DNA of 64,000 bases from Postechiella marina (GTDB lineage Bacteria > Bacteroidota > Bacteroidia > Flavobacteriales > Flavobacteriaceae), in the NCBI RefSeq assembly GCF_039538365.1, contig NZ_BAABCA010000004.1, positions 310,001 to 374,000 on the forward strand, read 5' to 3'. Positions 53,701-62,105 of the stretch are shown here, piece by piece. Position numbers and translations under genes: made by a program. The notes beneath the pieces were generated by a model. That model was not told the origin of the DNA, did no database searches, and was given only the letters and a program-made list of their open reading frames with translations. How positions within the stretch are numbered: position 1 is the first letter of the stretch; every line of letters begins with the position of its first letter.

Positions 53701-55032
53701 TTGGCCAAATCAAAAAACATTGAACTTACTTTTGAAAGTCAACTATACAATTTTGATGTCTGGTTTGATTGGGATAAACTCGAAAAAATATTAAACAATT
53801 TAATATTTAATGCAATAAAATTTTCTGATTCTCAAGGACGAGTCGTTGTAAAGATTAATAAATCTTTTGAAAATAGTTTTATAACCACAGAAAACGGTAC
53901 CAAAAAACACAAATATATTAAAATAGAAATAGAAGATAATGGCCCTGGTATATCGCCAGAACAACTTCCTTATGTATTTCAAAGATTTTACCAAGTAAAT
54001 CAGCAAAACAAAACCGCTTCGTCGGGGTCTGGAATTGGCTTAGCTATAACAAAAGATTTAGTAGACTTACACTATGGTACCATAGAAGTTACATCTACAA
54101 AAGGAAAAGGAAGTATTTTTGTTATAAAATTACCCGTAGGAAAATCTCATTTATTACCCGAAGAAATAAACGAAAATAAAACTCCAATAATTATATCCGA
54201 AGATCAACTTGAAAAAGAAGACTCAATATTAAATGAAGACCACAATATAAATACACCTACCAATAACAAAAAAACAGTTCTAATTGTAGACGACAACAAA
54301 GATATTAGAGAGCTCGTTAAAAGTAATATCGAAAAAAAATATAATGTATTAGAAGCCGAAAATGGAAAAGCTGCATTAAACTTAGCTTTAAAAAATATAC
54401 CAGAGCTTATTATTAGCGATGTATTAATGCCAGAAATGGATGGTATAGAATTTTGTCAGCAAATAAAAAACAATATTAGAACGAGCCATATTCCTATTAT
54501 TTTACTTACAGCTTTAAATGCTGTAGAACATAGAATTAAAGGTCTAGAGTCTGGCGCAGAAGCCTATATACCCAAACCATTTAACATGCAACTACTTAGT
54601 GTTAGAGTAGACAAACTAATAGAGTCTAGAGAAAATATTATTAAACAACTTAAAACAGAAGAAAAACTAACACCATCAAAAGTTGCTTTTAATTCTATAG
54701 ATCGGGAGTTTTTAGAAAAAATAATGGAATTTATGGAAGCAAATATGGGTAACGAATCGTATTGGCTAGACGAATTAGCAAACGATATGAATACAAGTAG
54801 ATCTACCTTTTTTAGAAAACTAAAAAAATTAACGGGTCAACCTCCTAATGATTTTATGAGAATGATTCGTTTAAAAAGAGCGACTCAACTGTTAGATCAA
54901 AACCAATACACCATAGCCGAAATTAGCTATAAAGTAGGATTTAACGACCCCGGATACTTTAGTAAGTGTTTTAGAAAAGCTTTTGGCCAACCACCATCTC
55001 AATATAAAAACAACAAACACAAAAGTAACTAA
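50794..55032 (+). CDS. Hybrid two-component system regulator (HTCS)
   Basis: One-protein sensor and transcription factor of 1412 residues that controls the glycan locus. After a signal peptide (about 1-27) comes a periplasmic propeller of about a dozen Reg_prop repeats with W-V-G-T/W-I-G-T motifs (about 55-700) and a Y_Y_Y domain (about 750-828). A membrane helix (about 831-855) leads to HisKA with H889 (I-S-H-E-F-K-T-P-I), HATPase_c (D-N-G-P-G-I, G-S-G-I-G-L-A-I), a receiver domain with D1209 (I-S-D-V-L-M-P) and a C-terminal AraC-type helix-turn-helix. Known family members bind released oligosaccharides in the periplasm and activate susCD transcription. It lies just downstream of susD on the same strand. 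Confidence 0.96.
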   Translation: MIKTFTHFLHKLCLLISLILIPNTLYSQKQNLIFDHYIDEKGFTQNSVMKVIQDKDGFIWVGTPNGLYKYDGLNFTVFRHEANTPNSLVSNSVFELELDINGNILIGTSQGLSRYNIETETFETYPKILKNKRISAIYPDTNGDLWVGTLYSGLYFFKKSDLLGENPIHYEHKPNKKSSIDSDKIHSIVKDRGGNLWVGTVRGLNKMSAQTNQDSFIHFDTINESIKLVFLDKKGTLWASLVGLSLIEINSPENFNKETQNNFKKYSFNIKKPDRDEYGGIITMFEGSNDYLWLGIHGYGLYLFNTKNGEYTSYVPDIENSASISSTNVESILIDNTNVLWVGTEEGGLNKCDLEHKDILYLNQSQFTKQSLSNPSINAITKASSNSYWIGTQNGLNRLTFKNNQYNKNDISYEHFFTDEGLTHSTPLIKQPVWSILKDNDNEFWLGTSDGIAFMKTDSSTQKVTINKTDLNILEVSASLKDRNGNLWFGSFLKGLVKWKKKKKNGKFDFSNAKYYLPKNNTKYSISGKEISCIFEDSKGNIWIGTLRGGLNLFIPAKKGRKDQFISYQHEENNPNSISNNSIFSIHEDKEGNLWIGTFGGGLNKMIFSETDNSDPIFKNYTEKDGLANNAIYGILSDKKNNLWISTDNGISQFNPKTENFQNLNRGDGLQSNNFRINAHFKNDDGYLFFGGLRGLNIFNPDNLKENTTPPKVKLTGLKIKNERINAGEKYNGRTILEKSISNLKKTLSLNHNENTLTFEFAALHFAAPEKNKFKYKLVGFDKNWQNSKKLPFAYYTNLSPGDYKFLVKAANNDGIWNETPAEVKFKIRPPFWLTWWAFTFYGICLLGLNYAITLYFRLKEKERLALKVQKEIAEVNKLKLQFFTNISHEFKTPITLILTPIEEALNALKNNPKATTQLNTIKRNANYLLRLVNQLMEFRKIEVGETKLAASKSNIINFVREITFSFSALAKSKNIELTFESQLYNFDVWFDWDKLEKILNNLIFNAIKFSDSQGRVVVKINKSFENSFITTENGTKKHKYIKIEIEDNGPGISPEQLPYVFQRFYQVNQQNKTASSGSGIGLAITKDLVDLHYGTIEVTSTKGKGSIFVIKLPVGKSHLLPEEINENKTPIIISEDQLEKEDSILNEDHNINTPTNNKKTVLIVDDNKDIRELVKSNIEKKYNVLEAENGKAALNLALKNIPELIISDVLMPEMDGIEFCQQIKNNIRTSHIPIILLTALNAVEHRIKGLESGAEAYIPKPFNMQLLSVRVDKLIESRENIIKQLKTEEKLTPSKVAFNSIDREFLEKIMEFMEANMGNESYWLDELANDMNTSRSTFFRKLKKLTGQPPNDFMRMIRLKRATQLLDQNQYTIAEISYKVGFNDPGYFSKCFRKAFGQPPSQYKNNKHKSN

Positions 55033-55805
55033 TCTACAAACTCCATTAAGCCAAAATCTGTGGGCTCATGTACGTTTTTAGAAAAATCGGCTATTGGAAA
55101 TAATGTTGATGTCGATCTACGGTCGCCTTCAGCATCATTTCGATCTTGTCTTAACCCCAAAAAAGTCCATTTATTACCCGCTTTAACTGGAACAAACTCG
55201 CCTAAAAACCCAAAAACAGAAAGCGGAATTTTCATTTCCATAGTCCAACCTTTATCTATATCTGTGTTATCGTTTATGGTACCATTAAATGTTACTTCTG
55301 CCTCAAATTCTGGATTAAATGTTTTTAGAGCAATGTTAGTATTATTATAATACTTATTAAAATAAACAAAATCGTTAGAAGCCTTATTTAAATTTAGCTC
55401 GAATCCAAAATGAGTATTTAATTGCTCTGGTACTGGAATTATAAAAATCTCTGCACAATCATCAAAAAAAGGGGCACCATCTCGTTTTGTTTCTCTAACG
55501 GTTAAATATTTATCTTCAAACTCAAAAAAAACATAAAGATTTTTATCATCCCAAAGCATTCTAAAAAAGCTTTTTTGGTAGTCGTTAGGCTTTAAATTTT
55601 GGTATATGTTATCAAAAGATTTTACTTCCGTTTTGCTCCAAATAGCTTCATCCATTTTTCCGTCTACAATCATAGTTTCTTCTGTTTTCGAAACTTTAAA
55701 AACTGGTGATTCACCTATATATTTATTCTCTTTTTTTTCATCTTGACCACATCCAAAACAAATAAAAACTAAAATACTAAATACTAAAAAGCTAAATTTA
55801 TTCAT
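55029..55805 (-). CDS. CBM9-like carbohydrate-binding lipoprotein
   Basis: A 258-residue lipoprotein (F-G-C, Cys19) with one CBM9-like beta-sandwich. Its hallmarks are V-D-G-K-M-D-E-A-I-W-S-K near the N-terminus, L-Y-V-F-F-E-F-E-D, D-D-C-A-E-I-F-I-I-P and the late D-K-G-W-T-M-E-M-K-I-P. The group is usually annotated 'carbohydrate-binding family 9-like'. A longer frame to 55841 exists, but a -7 promoter element (55811-55818) lies inside that extension, so the ATG at 55805 is used. It converges on the HTCS gene with a 4-base overlap. Confidence 0.87.
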   Translation of the reverse strand: MNKFSFLVFSILVFICFGCGQDEKKENKYIGESPVFKVSKTEETMIVDGKMDEAIWSKTEVKSFDNIYQNLKPNDYQKSFFRMLWDDKNLYVFFEFEDKYLTVRETKRDGAPFFDDCAEIFIIPVPEQLNTHFGFELNLNKASNDFVYFNKYYNNTNIALKTFNPEFEAEVTFNGTINDNTDIDKGWTMEMKIPLSVFGFLGEFVPVKAGNKWTFLGLRQDRNDAEGDRRSTSTLFPIADFSKNVHEPTDFGLMEFVD

Positions 55806-55810
55806 AGTTT

Positions 55811-55818
55811 CAAATGTA
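55811..55818 (-). promoter_or_regulatory. -7 element for the CBM9-like gene, possible leaderless start
   Basis: Reads TACATTTG on the minus strand. Transcription would begin about at the ATG itself (55805), giving a leaderless or nearly leaderless mRNA. Confidence 0.4.
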
Positions 55819-56017
55819 TAAATTATTATGCTTGAAATCAATTAACAAAACAATAAACAGATCAACAAAAGAAAACAAACACTTAAAAACCAGAACATTA
55901 AACTTAAACCCTCTCAAAAAAACGTTCATATGTCATACGATAAAAAACATTTGTATCTAAAAACAGTAAAAATAAAATGCATCTTTACACTTACTAAACA
56001 TCTATATAAATAAAACC

Positions 56018-58498
56018 ATGTTAAAAACATTAAAAGTTATTTCTATATGCTTCATAACGGTTTTTGTATTCTCTTGTTCGCAACAAGAAAACACAAAAAA
56101 TATTGCAGACCAAGAGTTTAATAAAAATTGGCTTTTCCATAAAGGAGAGGCAAACGGAGCCGAATCAAGTCTTTTTAACGATGCTTCTTGGCGTACATTA
56201 AACCTACCACACGATTGGGCAATAGAAGGCCCTTTTGACAACAAATACAATGCTAGAAATGGAGGACTTCCTGTGCATGGAACTGGTTGGTACCGTAAAC
56301 ATTTTAACGTCTCTAAAAACATGCAAGGCAAACAAATATCTGTAGAGTTTGATGGAGCCATGAATAATACAGAAGTATGGATTAATGGTGAATTTGCAGG
56401 TAAAAGACACTATGGTTATGTAGGCTTTGAAATAGACCTAACACCTTTTGTAAAGTTTGGGCAAGACAATGTTATTGCTGTAAAATTATCTCCTAAAGAT
56501 TTATCGGCAAGGTGGTATACAGGAGCTGGAATTTACAGAAATGTTCGTATAAAATACAATGCACCAGTTCACATTCCGCAGTGGGGAACTTACATTACAA
56601 CTCCTGTAGTTAACGATGAAAAATCTACCGTTAATATTGAAACCAAAATAGTAAATAAAGGTTCCAAAAACAAAACTGTAACATTAGAAACCGTAATTTT
56701 TGATAAGGCAGGAAAAGAAGTTGCTAAAGCTTCTAAAGAAGTTTCTGTAGCATCTGGAAAAACAGAAATTGAAAACATAAAATTAGATGTTGTAAACCCA
56801 AATCGATGGGATTTAAATAATCCATACTTATATTCTGTAACTAGTTCTATAATTTCTCATGGACAAGTTACAGATAAGTTTGACTCTGAGTTTGGATTTA
56901 GAACCATAGAGTTTACAGCTAATAATGGTTTTATACTTAACGGTAAACGCGTACAATTAAACGGTGTTTGTATGCATCACGATTTAGGTCCTTTGGGAGC
57001 TAGTGTAAATTACCGTGCCACCGAAAGGCAAATGGAAATTATGAAAAGTATGGGAGTTAACTCGCTTAGAACAAGCCATAACCCACCATCTCCTGAAATG
57101 ATTAAAGTATGCGATAGATTAGGAATTGTTGTGCAAGTTGAAGCCTTTGACGAATGGAAGGTGCCTAAGGTACCTAACGGATATAGTAACTATTTTGATG
57201 AATGGCACGAACGCGACATTCGAGATATGATAAAAAGAGATCGCAACCATCCATCGGTTATTATGTGGAGTATTGGTAACGAAATCTTAGAGCAGGGTAA
57301 AAAAGATGGATGGAAAACTGCCAAATTGCTTAACGATATTTGTCATGATGAAGACCCTACTAGACCAACAACAGCTGGTTTTAACAACTTTAAAGGCGCC
57401 TTTAAAAACAAACTAGTACACCAAATAGATTTAGTTGGAATGAATTACTGGCCTTTAGAATATAAAGGTATTAAAGAAAAATTTCCTAACATGATTTTCT
57501 ATGGAAGCGAAACCTCTTCGCAAACGAGTAGTCGTGGTGTTTATAATTTACCTATTAGTGGCGATTTTTATAAAGAAACAGGACATGTTTCTAGTTATGA
57601 TGTTGTTGTGGGGCCACCATGGGCTTACCCTCCGGATGCAGAATTTGAAGTACAGGAAGCTAATCCAGAATCTTTAGGAGAGTATATATGGACTGGTTTT
57701 GATTATTTAGGAGAACCTACACCTTACGGAGGTAGAGATAATTCTACCAATGGCTATTGGAATGATGATTGGCCATCAAAATCATCATACTTTGCACCGG
57801 TTGATATGTGCGGATTTCCTAAAGACCGTTATTATTTATACCAAAGTCAGTGGACTAAAAAACCTATGGTTCACGTATTACCTCACTGGAACTGGACTGG
57901 AAAAGAAGGCCAAAATATTCCTGTGTTTTCATACACAAATGCAGAAGAGGTTGAACTTTTTGTAAACGGAAAGTCTTATGGTAAAAAAGTAAAAGGAAAA
58001 GATTTAACAGGAATTCCTGCAGAATATCATGGCTTTAAAAAAGGTACTTTTATGTCGCCTTACCGCGTATCTTGGGATGTACCTTACCAACCAGGAAGCT
58101 TAAAAGTTGTAGCTTATACTAACGGTAAAAAAGTAGCAGAAAAAGAAATTAAAACTGCTAAAAAGGCTGCTCGAGTAAACTTATCGGCAGACAGGAAAAT
58201 TATTAATGCAGATGGTAAAGATTTAAGCTTTATAACAGTAAAAATAGAAGATGAAAACGGAAACTTTTGTCCGTTAGCAAATCATCAAATCGATTTTAAA
58301 ATTGAAGGAGCTGGCGAATTGGCTGCGGTTGGTAATGGAGACCAACGCTCTCTAGAACTTTTTCAGCAACCTTCTAGAAAAGCCTTTAATGGTTTATGCT
58401 TATTGGTTATAAAATCTAACGAAAATGCAGGAGAAATAAAAATAACAGCTACAGCTAATGGCTTAAAAGAAGCTACTTTAAACCTAATTACCCAATAG
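56018..58498 (+). CDS. GH2 beta-galactosidase-type lipoprotein
   Basis: An 826-residue exported lipoprotein (F-S-C, Cys20) of glycoside hydrolase family 2. Sugar-binding jelly roll (about 30-190), Ig-like domain (about 190-290), TIM barrel (about 295-590) and further Ig-like/DUF4982 domains follow in order. Both catalytic Glu are visible: acid/base E422 in S-I-G-N-E-I-L and nucleophile E498 in Y-G-S-E-T-S-S. It is therefore expected to be active, in contrast to the GH2 protein at 33931. It probably removes terminal beta-galactosyl or related residues from imported oligosaccharides. The DUF1080 gene follows after 5 bases. Confidence 0.93.
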   Translation: MLKTLKVISICFITVFVFSCSQQENTKNIADQEFNKNWLFHKGEANGAESSLFNDASWRTLNLPHDWAIEGPFDNKYNARNGGLPVHGTGWYRKHFNVSKNMQGKQISVEFDGAMNNTEVWINGEFAGKRHYGYVGFEIDLTPFVKFGQDNVIAVKLSPKDLSARWYTGAGIYRNVRIKYNAPVHIPQWGTYITTPVVNDEKSTVNIETKIVNKGSKNKTVTLETVIFDKAGKEVAKASKEVSVASGKTEIENIKLDVVNPNRWDLNNPYLYSVTSSIISHGQVTDKFDSEFGFRTIEFTANNGFILNGKRVQLNGVCMHHDLGPLGASVNYRATERQMEIMKSMGVNSLRTSHNPPSPEMIKVCDRLGIVVQVEAFDEWKVPKVPNGYSNYFDEWHERDIRDMIKRDRNHPSVIMWSIGNEILEQGKKDGWKTAKLLNDICHDEDPTRPTTAGFNNFKGAFKNKLVHQIDLVGMNYWPLEYKGIKEKFPNMIFYGSETSSQTSSRGVYNLPISGDFYKETGHVSSYDVVVGPPWAYPPDAEFEVQEANPESLGEYIWTGFDYLGEPTPYGGRDNSTNGYWNDDWPSKSSYFAPVDMCGFPKDRYYLYQSQWTKKPMVHVLPHWNWTGKEGQNIPVFSYTNAEEVELFVNGKSYGKKVKGKDLTGIPAEYHGFKKGTFMSPYRVSWDVPYQPGSLKVVAYTNGKKVAEKEIKTAKKAARVNLSADRKIINADGKDLSFITVKIEDENGNFCPLANHQIDFKIEGAGELAAVGNGDQRSLELFQQPSRKAFNGLCLLVIKSNENAGEIKITATANGLKEATLNLITQ

Positions 58499-58503
58499 TA
58501 TTT

Positions 58504-59301
58504 ATGAAACATATTGTTGCTATTTTAGGAGTTGGAATTGTGTTTCTAGGAGCTTGTTTTAGCTTTACAAGCTCTACTCCTGCTCCCAAAAATGTATTTA
58601 TAACACAACCAGAAGGAAAATACAATTGCGAAAGCCCAAGTGAAACACAAGATTGGATAAACCCTTTTCCAAAAGGAGGTTTAGGTACAGTTTATACAAC
58701 CTCAGAGAAAGTCAACCCTCAAGGCAACAAATTATTTAAGGTTAAACAGAATTCTATTGAAGTTTTATACGATTGGAAAGGAAACAAAGCTCCTTTTGGT
58801 ATTATTACAACAAAAAAAGCCTACAGCGCTTTTAATCTAGAATTAGAATACAAATGGGGCAAAAGAAAATTTGCTCCTAGATTAAATGCAAAAAGAGACG
58901 CGGGTATCTTATTTCATATTCAAGGAAAAAAGGTAGTTTGGCCATCTAGTTTAGAGTGTCAAATACAAGAGAATGATACCGGAGATTTATGGGTAATTAA
59001 AGGCCCTAAAGTAACGGTTATAGAAAAGGATAGCACCGAAACTATTTTAGATTCTGGTGGAGAGCAGTCTTTTTTACAAAATGTAAAATATGATAATTAC
59101 GAAACTAGTTCTTGGAACAAAATTCGCTTAGAGGTTCGTGGGGCAGAGTCTGCAAAATTCTTTGTAAACGATAAGTTGGTTAACGAAATAAAAGATTTTA
59201 AAGATAATGCAGGAAAAGTGCTAAATAAAGGACTTATTGCATTGCAAGCAGAAGGCGCAGAGCTAACATACAGAAATGTAAAAATCCAGGAAGTAAAGTA
59301 A
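58504..59301 (+). CDS. DUF1080 (3-keto-disaccharide hydrolase-like) protein
   Basis: A 265-residue exported protein with a hydrophobic N-terminus and a possible lipobox (L-G-A-C, Cys18). The LamG-like DUF1080 fold is suggested by G-I-I-T-T-K-K-A-Y-S-A-F-N-L-E-L-E-Y-K-W-G, D-A-G-I-L-F-H and L-E-C-Q-I-Q-E-N-D-T-G-D. The family is linked to glycoside hydrolysis or binding; some members act on 3-keto-disaccharides. It is co-transcribed with the GH2 gene and ends at a strong terminator, so it is the last gene of the locus. Confidence 0.85.
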   Translation: MKHIVAILGVGIVFLGACFSFTSSTPAPKNVFITQPEGKYNCESPSETQDWINPFPKGGLGTVYTTSEKVNPQGNKLFKVKQNSIEVLYDWKGNKAPFGIITTKKAYSAFNLELEYKWGKRKFAPRLNAKRDAGILFHIQGKKVVWPSSLECQIQENDTGDLWVIKGPKVTVIEKDSTETILDSGGEQSFLQNVKYDNYETSSWNKIRLEVRGAESAKFFVNDKLVNEIKDFKDNAGKVLNKGLIALQAEGAELTYRNVKIQEVK

Positions 59302-59334
59302 TGAGACAATTATAATATTAACTTTTTAAAACAC

Positions 59335-59369
59335 AAAAAAACCAAACTAAAATTTAGTTTGGTTTTTTT
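59335..59369. terminator. Bidirectional terminator at the end of the glycan locus
   Basis: CCAAACTAAA and TTTAGTTTGG pair around one base, flanked by an A-run and a T-run. It serves both the DUF1080 gene and the converging small membrane protein gene. Confidence 0.85.
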
Positions 59370-59387
59370 GTACTTAATTTTAATAAA

Positions 59388-59726
59388 TTATCCTGCTTGT
59401 TGCTCGTTAATTTGAGTTGTCATACGGGCAGTTACTTTCATATTTAATTTTTCTATTCTCATTTGCTCACGCATGGCCTTCTTCATTTCTAGCTCTCTCA
59501 ATTCTTGCCTTATCTCTTCACTCCTTCTAAGCAACTTAGTTAACTTTTCATCTCTTTTTATTTGATTACTTAATTTTACAATGCGCCTTTCTTCTCTTAA
59601 CTTAACAAGTTTTTTTTTGGCTTTTTGGCCTTTCATGTTTTCTAATGCTACTGATGCGTATGCATAACCATACATACACAGAAATAGTAATGCTATAATT
59701 CCAATAATAACGTAACCATTGTCCAT
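59388..59726 (-). CDS. Small membrane protein with charged coiled coil
   Basis: A 112-residue protein: one N-terminal membrane helix (about 5-26), then a long, Lys/Arg/Glu-rich helix (about 32-105) likely to form a coiled coil. No family is recognised. Codon use and the coding frame look ordinary, and a terminator follows it. Its upstream spacer (59727-59907) holds no exact TAnnTTTG. Function unknown. Confidence 0.65.
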   Translation of the reverse strand: MDNGYVIIGIIALLFLCMYGYAYASVALENMKGQKAKKKLVKLREERRIVKLSNQIKRDEKLTKLLRRSEEIRQELRELEMKKAMREQMRIEKLNMKVTARMTTQINEQQAG

Positions 59727-59907
59727 AATTCTATTTTTAAGTTAGGGAAAACTATTTGATTAGAGAATTCTTAAAAAAAACCTCTTAAACTACTTAAATT
59801 TATAGAAAAACAACAAAAAAAAGAAATAAAAAAGACGAAATACTTAAAAAAAGGGACAAAAACCTAATAATACGATAAAATGCAAAGGCAATATTACAAA
59901 AGCTGTA

Positions 59908-60306
59908 TTAAATTTTCATGTTTACTTTCAGGCCTTTATGTTTCCATTTAGATATTCCACCTTCTAAATCATAAACTTTAACAAAACCTGCACTTATTAA
60001 TTTTTGAGCGCATTTTGCACTTCGCCCACCTGCTTTACAATATAACAATACCGGTTTACTTTTATCTAATTTGCTTACATCTTTATCAAATGTTGGAGAA
60101 TAAAAGTCGATATTCTGTGCCTTTGCTATAAATCCTGTTTTATATTCTGCAGGAGTACGCACATCTACAAGTTGTACGTTATCTAATTCTAAAAAAGTTT
60201 GCATTTCTTCAGCAGAAATAACTTTTACCAGTGGCGAAGCCGAATCTTTACAACCAAAAAAAGTAATACTACATACTAAACAAAATATAAATAACAGCTG
60301 TTTCAT
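59908..60306 (-). CDS. Rhodanese-like lipoprotein
   Basis: A 132-residue single-domain rhodanese with lipoprotein signal (F-F-G-C, Cys19), so it acts in the periplasm or at a membrane. Visible are V-D-V-R-T-P-A-E-Y and the active-site loop L-Y-C-K-A-G-G-R-S with the catalytic Cys. Final G-G-I-S-K-W is the usual domain end. Sulfur acceptor unknown. Its start lies 11 bases after the stop of the second rhodanese gene, so both are in one operon. Confidence 0.88.
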   Translation of the reverse strand: MKQLLFIFCLVCSITFFGCKDSASPLVKVISAEEMQTFLELDNVQLVDVRTPAEYKTGFIAKAQNIDFYSPTFDKDVSKLDKSKPVLLYCKAGGRSAKCAQKLISAGFVKVYDLEGGISKWKHKGLKVNMKI

Positions 60307-60317
60307 AATATTAATAA

Positions 60318-60635
60318 TTAATCTTTATCTACGACGTCTCCTGTCCATTCTAACATACCGCCTTCAAGGTTATAGGCATTTTCAAAACCTAACTGCTCCA
60401 TAATATTGCAAGCTTGTCCACTTCTGTTGCCCGAACGACAATATACATAATAGTTTTTTTCTTTATCGAGATCTTCTAATTCATTTATAAATTCTTGACC
60501 TTTATATATATCTATATGTATAGCGTTTGGTATAATACCATCTGCCACTTCACTATCTGTTCTTACATCTAAAACAACAGCATTTTTGTCTTCTGCTAAT
60601 TGCGAAGCCCACTCTTCTTGACTTAAATCTTCCAT
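60318..60635 (-). CDS. Cytosolic rhodanese-like protein
   Basis: A 105-residue single-domain rhodanese without a signal peptide. V-L-D-V-R-T-D-S-E-V and the active loop V-Y-C-R-S-G-N-R-S carry the family pattern with the catalytic Cys. G-G-M-L-E-W ends the domain. Together with the lipoprotein copy just downstream it gives one cytosolic and one exported rhodanese from a single transcript, whose -7 element is at 60683-60690. Confidence 0.88.
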   Translation of the reverse strand: MEDLSQEEWASQLAEDKNAVVLDVRTDSEVADGIIPNAIHIDIYKGQEFINELEDLDKEKNYYVYCRSGNRSGQACNIMEQLGFENAYNLEGGMLEWTGDVVDKD

Positions 60636-60682
60636 GTTTTTAAAAATAATTATTATTTTGATGCTAATTTAATACATCGTAC

Positions 60683-60690
60683 CAAATTTA
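60683..60690 (-). promoter_or_regulatory. -7 promoter element for the rhodanese pair
   Basis: Reads TAAATTTG on the minus strand, matching TAnnTTTG; predicted leader is about 41 bases. Confidence 0.45.
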
Positions 60691-60816
60691 TGCATTTAAA
60701 AAATCCTAAAGTGTTATAGCATAGTTTTTTTTTAATTACCTACTATTTTACACGTTTTAATAGTCTGTTAAACTAATATAACTTACATCAAATTATTAGT
60801 TAACAATGTATTTATT

Positions 60817-61350
60817 TTAATTTAGGAAAGCTTTAACCTCTTTCTCTAACTCCATAAAATTAAAGGATTTCTCGTAAAATTTAGAATTTTCGTTTTTGTA
60901 TATTATAGTTGCTGGAATAGAGCCCGACCAATTTTTATTTACTTTAGACATCCAGGTACTAGCACCTTCATTATCTAAAGCAATAACTTGAGATTTTAAT
61001 GTATGTTTTGCTATAAAAGGTTTTAATTTAGACTCGTAAGCGTGCGGAAAATCTAAACTTACCAAAATAACCTCTACATTAGTATACTTGGCTTTTATCA
61101 TTTCAAAATACGGTAATTCTTTTATACAAGGTGCGCACCAAGTTGCCCAAAAATTAACAACATAAACCTTGTTATCTTGCTTGTTTAATATAGGTTTAAA
61201 ACGTTCAAAATTATAAATATCTAGATCTACATTACTTTTTACAGTTTTAACAACCTCCTTTTTTATTTCTAAATCTTTAGTATCGTTTTTCTTTTTACAT
61301 GAAACAACTAACAAAACAGAAAAAAAAACCAATAATATTCTCATGCCCAT
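60817..61350 (-). CDS. TlpA-like thiol-disulfide oxidoreductase lipoprotein
   Basis: A 177-residue lipoprotein (V-V-S-C, Cys18) with one thioredoxin fold. The redox motif is W-C-A-P-C in F-W-A-T-W-C-A-P-C-I-K-E-L. Later S-I-P-A-T-I supplies the cis-Pro. Such proteins reduce or shuttle disulfides outside the cytoplasm, for example for cytochrome maturation; the partner is not visible here. The start may be at the first or third codon (both ATG). The divergent MarR gene lies 115 bases away. Confidence 0.9.
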   Translation of the reverse strand: MGMRILLVFFSVLLVVSCKKKNDTKDLEIKKEVVKTVKSNVDLDIYNFERFKPILNKQDNKVYVVNFWATWCAPCIKELPYFEMIKAKYTNVEVILVSLDFPHAYESKLKPFIAKHTLKSQVIALDNEGASTWMSKVNKNWSGSIPATIIYKNENSKFYEKSFNFMELEKEVKAFLN

Positions 61351-61442
61351 AATTATAAAATTAAATATTATTCAACCCTAGAAATTGCTATTTAACAAAA
61401 AATTAAGAGAATTTTAGGAATTCTCAATTATTTATTACACAT

Positions 61443-61454
61443 TTGTATATACAA
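61443..61454. promoter_or_regulatory. 12-base palindrome at the MarR promoter
   Basis: TTGTATATACAA is a perfect palindrome 11 bases before the MarR ATG and close to a weak -7 like CACATTTG. Position and size suit an autoregulatory MarR site (inference). Confidence 0.45.
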
Positions 61455-61465
61455 CAGTTATAAAA

Positions 61466-61915
61466 ATGAAAATAGAAGAGATTCTTAAAACAAAATCTAA
61501 TCTTCCTTTATCAAAAAAAGCTGTTATAAGTATAATATACACTAACGCACAAATAAACAAACAGTTAGTAGATACTTTAAAACCATACGACATATCTCTT
61601 CAGCAATTTAATGTGCTAAGAATATTAAGAGGTCAAAAAGGAAAAGCTGCTTGTTTAGAAACAGTGCAAGAGCGTATGATAACAAAAATGAGTAATACCA
61701 CTAGGTTAATAGACAAGCTCATAAAAAAAAACTATGTCGAAAAAAACACAAATAAAGCTAATAAACGCAAAATAGATATTTTAATTAAAGAAAAAGGATT
61801 AATTCTCCTTAGAAGTGTAGATGATTTGATTGATAGCAAAGAATCAGATATAATGAGTTCTCTCAACAAACAAGAAAAAATTGAACTTATTAAATTATTA
61901 GGTAAATTATGTTAA
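61466..61915 (+). CDS. MarR-family transcriptional regulator
   Basis: A 149-residue winged-helix regulator. The helix-turn-helix region is seen in L-Q-Q-F-N-V-L-R-I-L-R-G-Q-K, followed by the recognition helix in K-M-S-N-T-T-R-L-I-D-K-L and the wing N-K-A-N-K-R-K-I-D-I. The C-terminal helices form the dimer interface. Ligand and target genes are unknown; the palindrome upstream suggests it controls its own gene and perhaps the divergent TlpA-like gene. Confidence 0.88.
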   Translation: MKIEEILKTKSNLPLSKKAVISIIYTNAQINKQLVDTLKPYDISLQQFNVLRILRGQKGKAACLETVQERMITKMSNTTRLIDKLIKKNYVEKNTNKANKRKIDILIKEKGLILLRSVDDLIDSKESDIMSSLNKQEKIELIKLLGKLC

Positions 61916-61958
61916 TAACATAAAACTAAGACTCTCACACCTAATAATTACTTTAAGG

Positions 61959-61990
61959 ACTACCATATTTATATATGGTAGTTTTTTTTT
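61959..61990 (+). terminator. Intrinsic terminator after the MarR gene
   Basis: ACTACCATAT pairs with ATATGGTAGT around TTAT, followed by at least eight Ts. It insulates the trp promoter. Confidence 0.88.
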
Positions 61991-62009
61991 AACAAAAACC
62001 TTCAATCTA

Positions 62010-62040
62010 TTGTATAATTATATTTTGATTTCTATATTTG
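62010..62040 (+). promoter_or_regulatory. Promoter of the trp operon
   Basis: TTG at 62010-62012 and TATATTTG at 62033-62040 with a 20-base spacer fit the Bacteroidota -33/-7 consensus. Transcription would start about seven bases later and the leader peptide ATG follows about 11 bases after that. Confidence 0.7.
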
Positions 62041-62057
62041 GCAAAGAAATATAAATT

Positions 62058-62105
62058 ATGAACACAATTTTAAATAATACTTGGTGGTGGTGCTTTCGAA
62101 ACTAG
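62058..62105 (+). CDS. trpL: trp operon leader peptide, three consecutive Trp codons
   Basis: Short frame ATG...TAG encoding 15 residues, M-N-T-I-L-N-N-T-W-W-W-C-F-R-N. Three Trp codons in a row (TGG at 62082-62090) are very unlikely by chance in such AT-rich sequence and are the mark of a ribosome-stalling attenuator. It lies directly after a good promoter and directly before an RNA switch region and trpE. The peptide itself probably has no function. Confidence 0.88.
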   Translation: MNTILNNTWWWCFRN

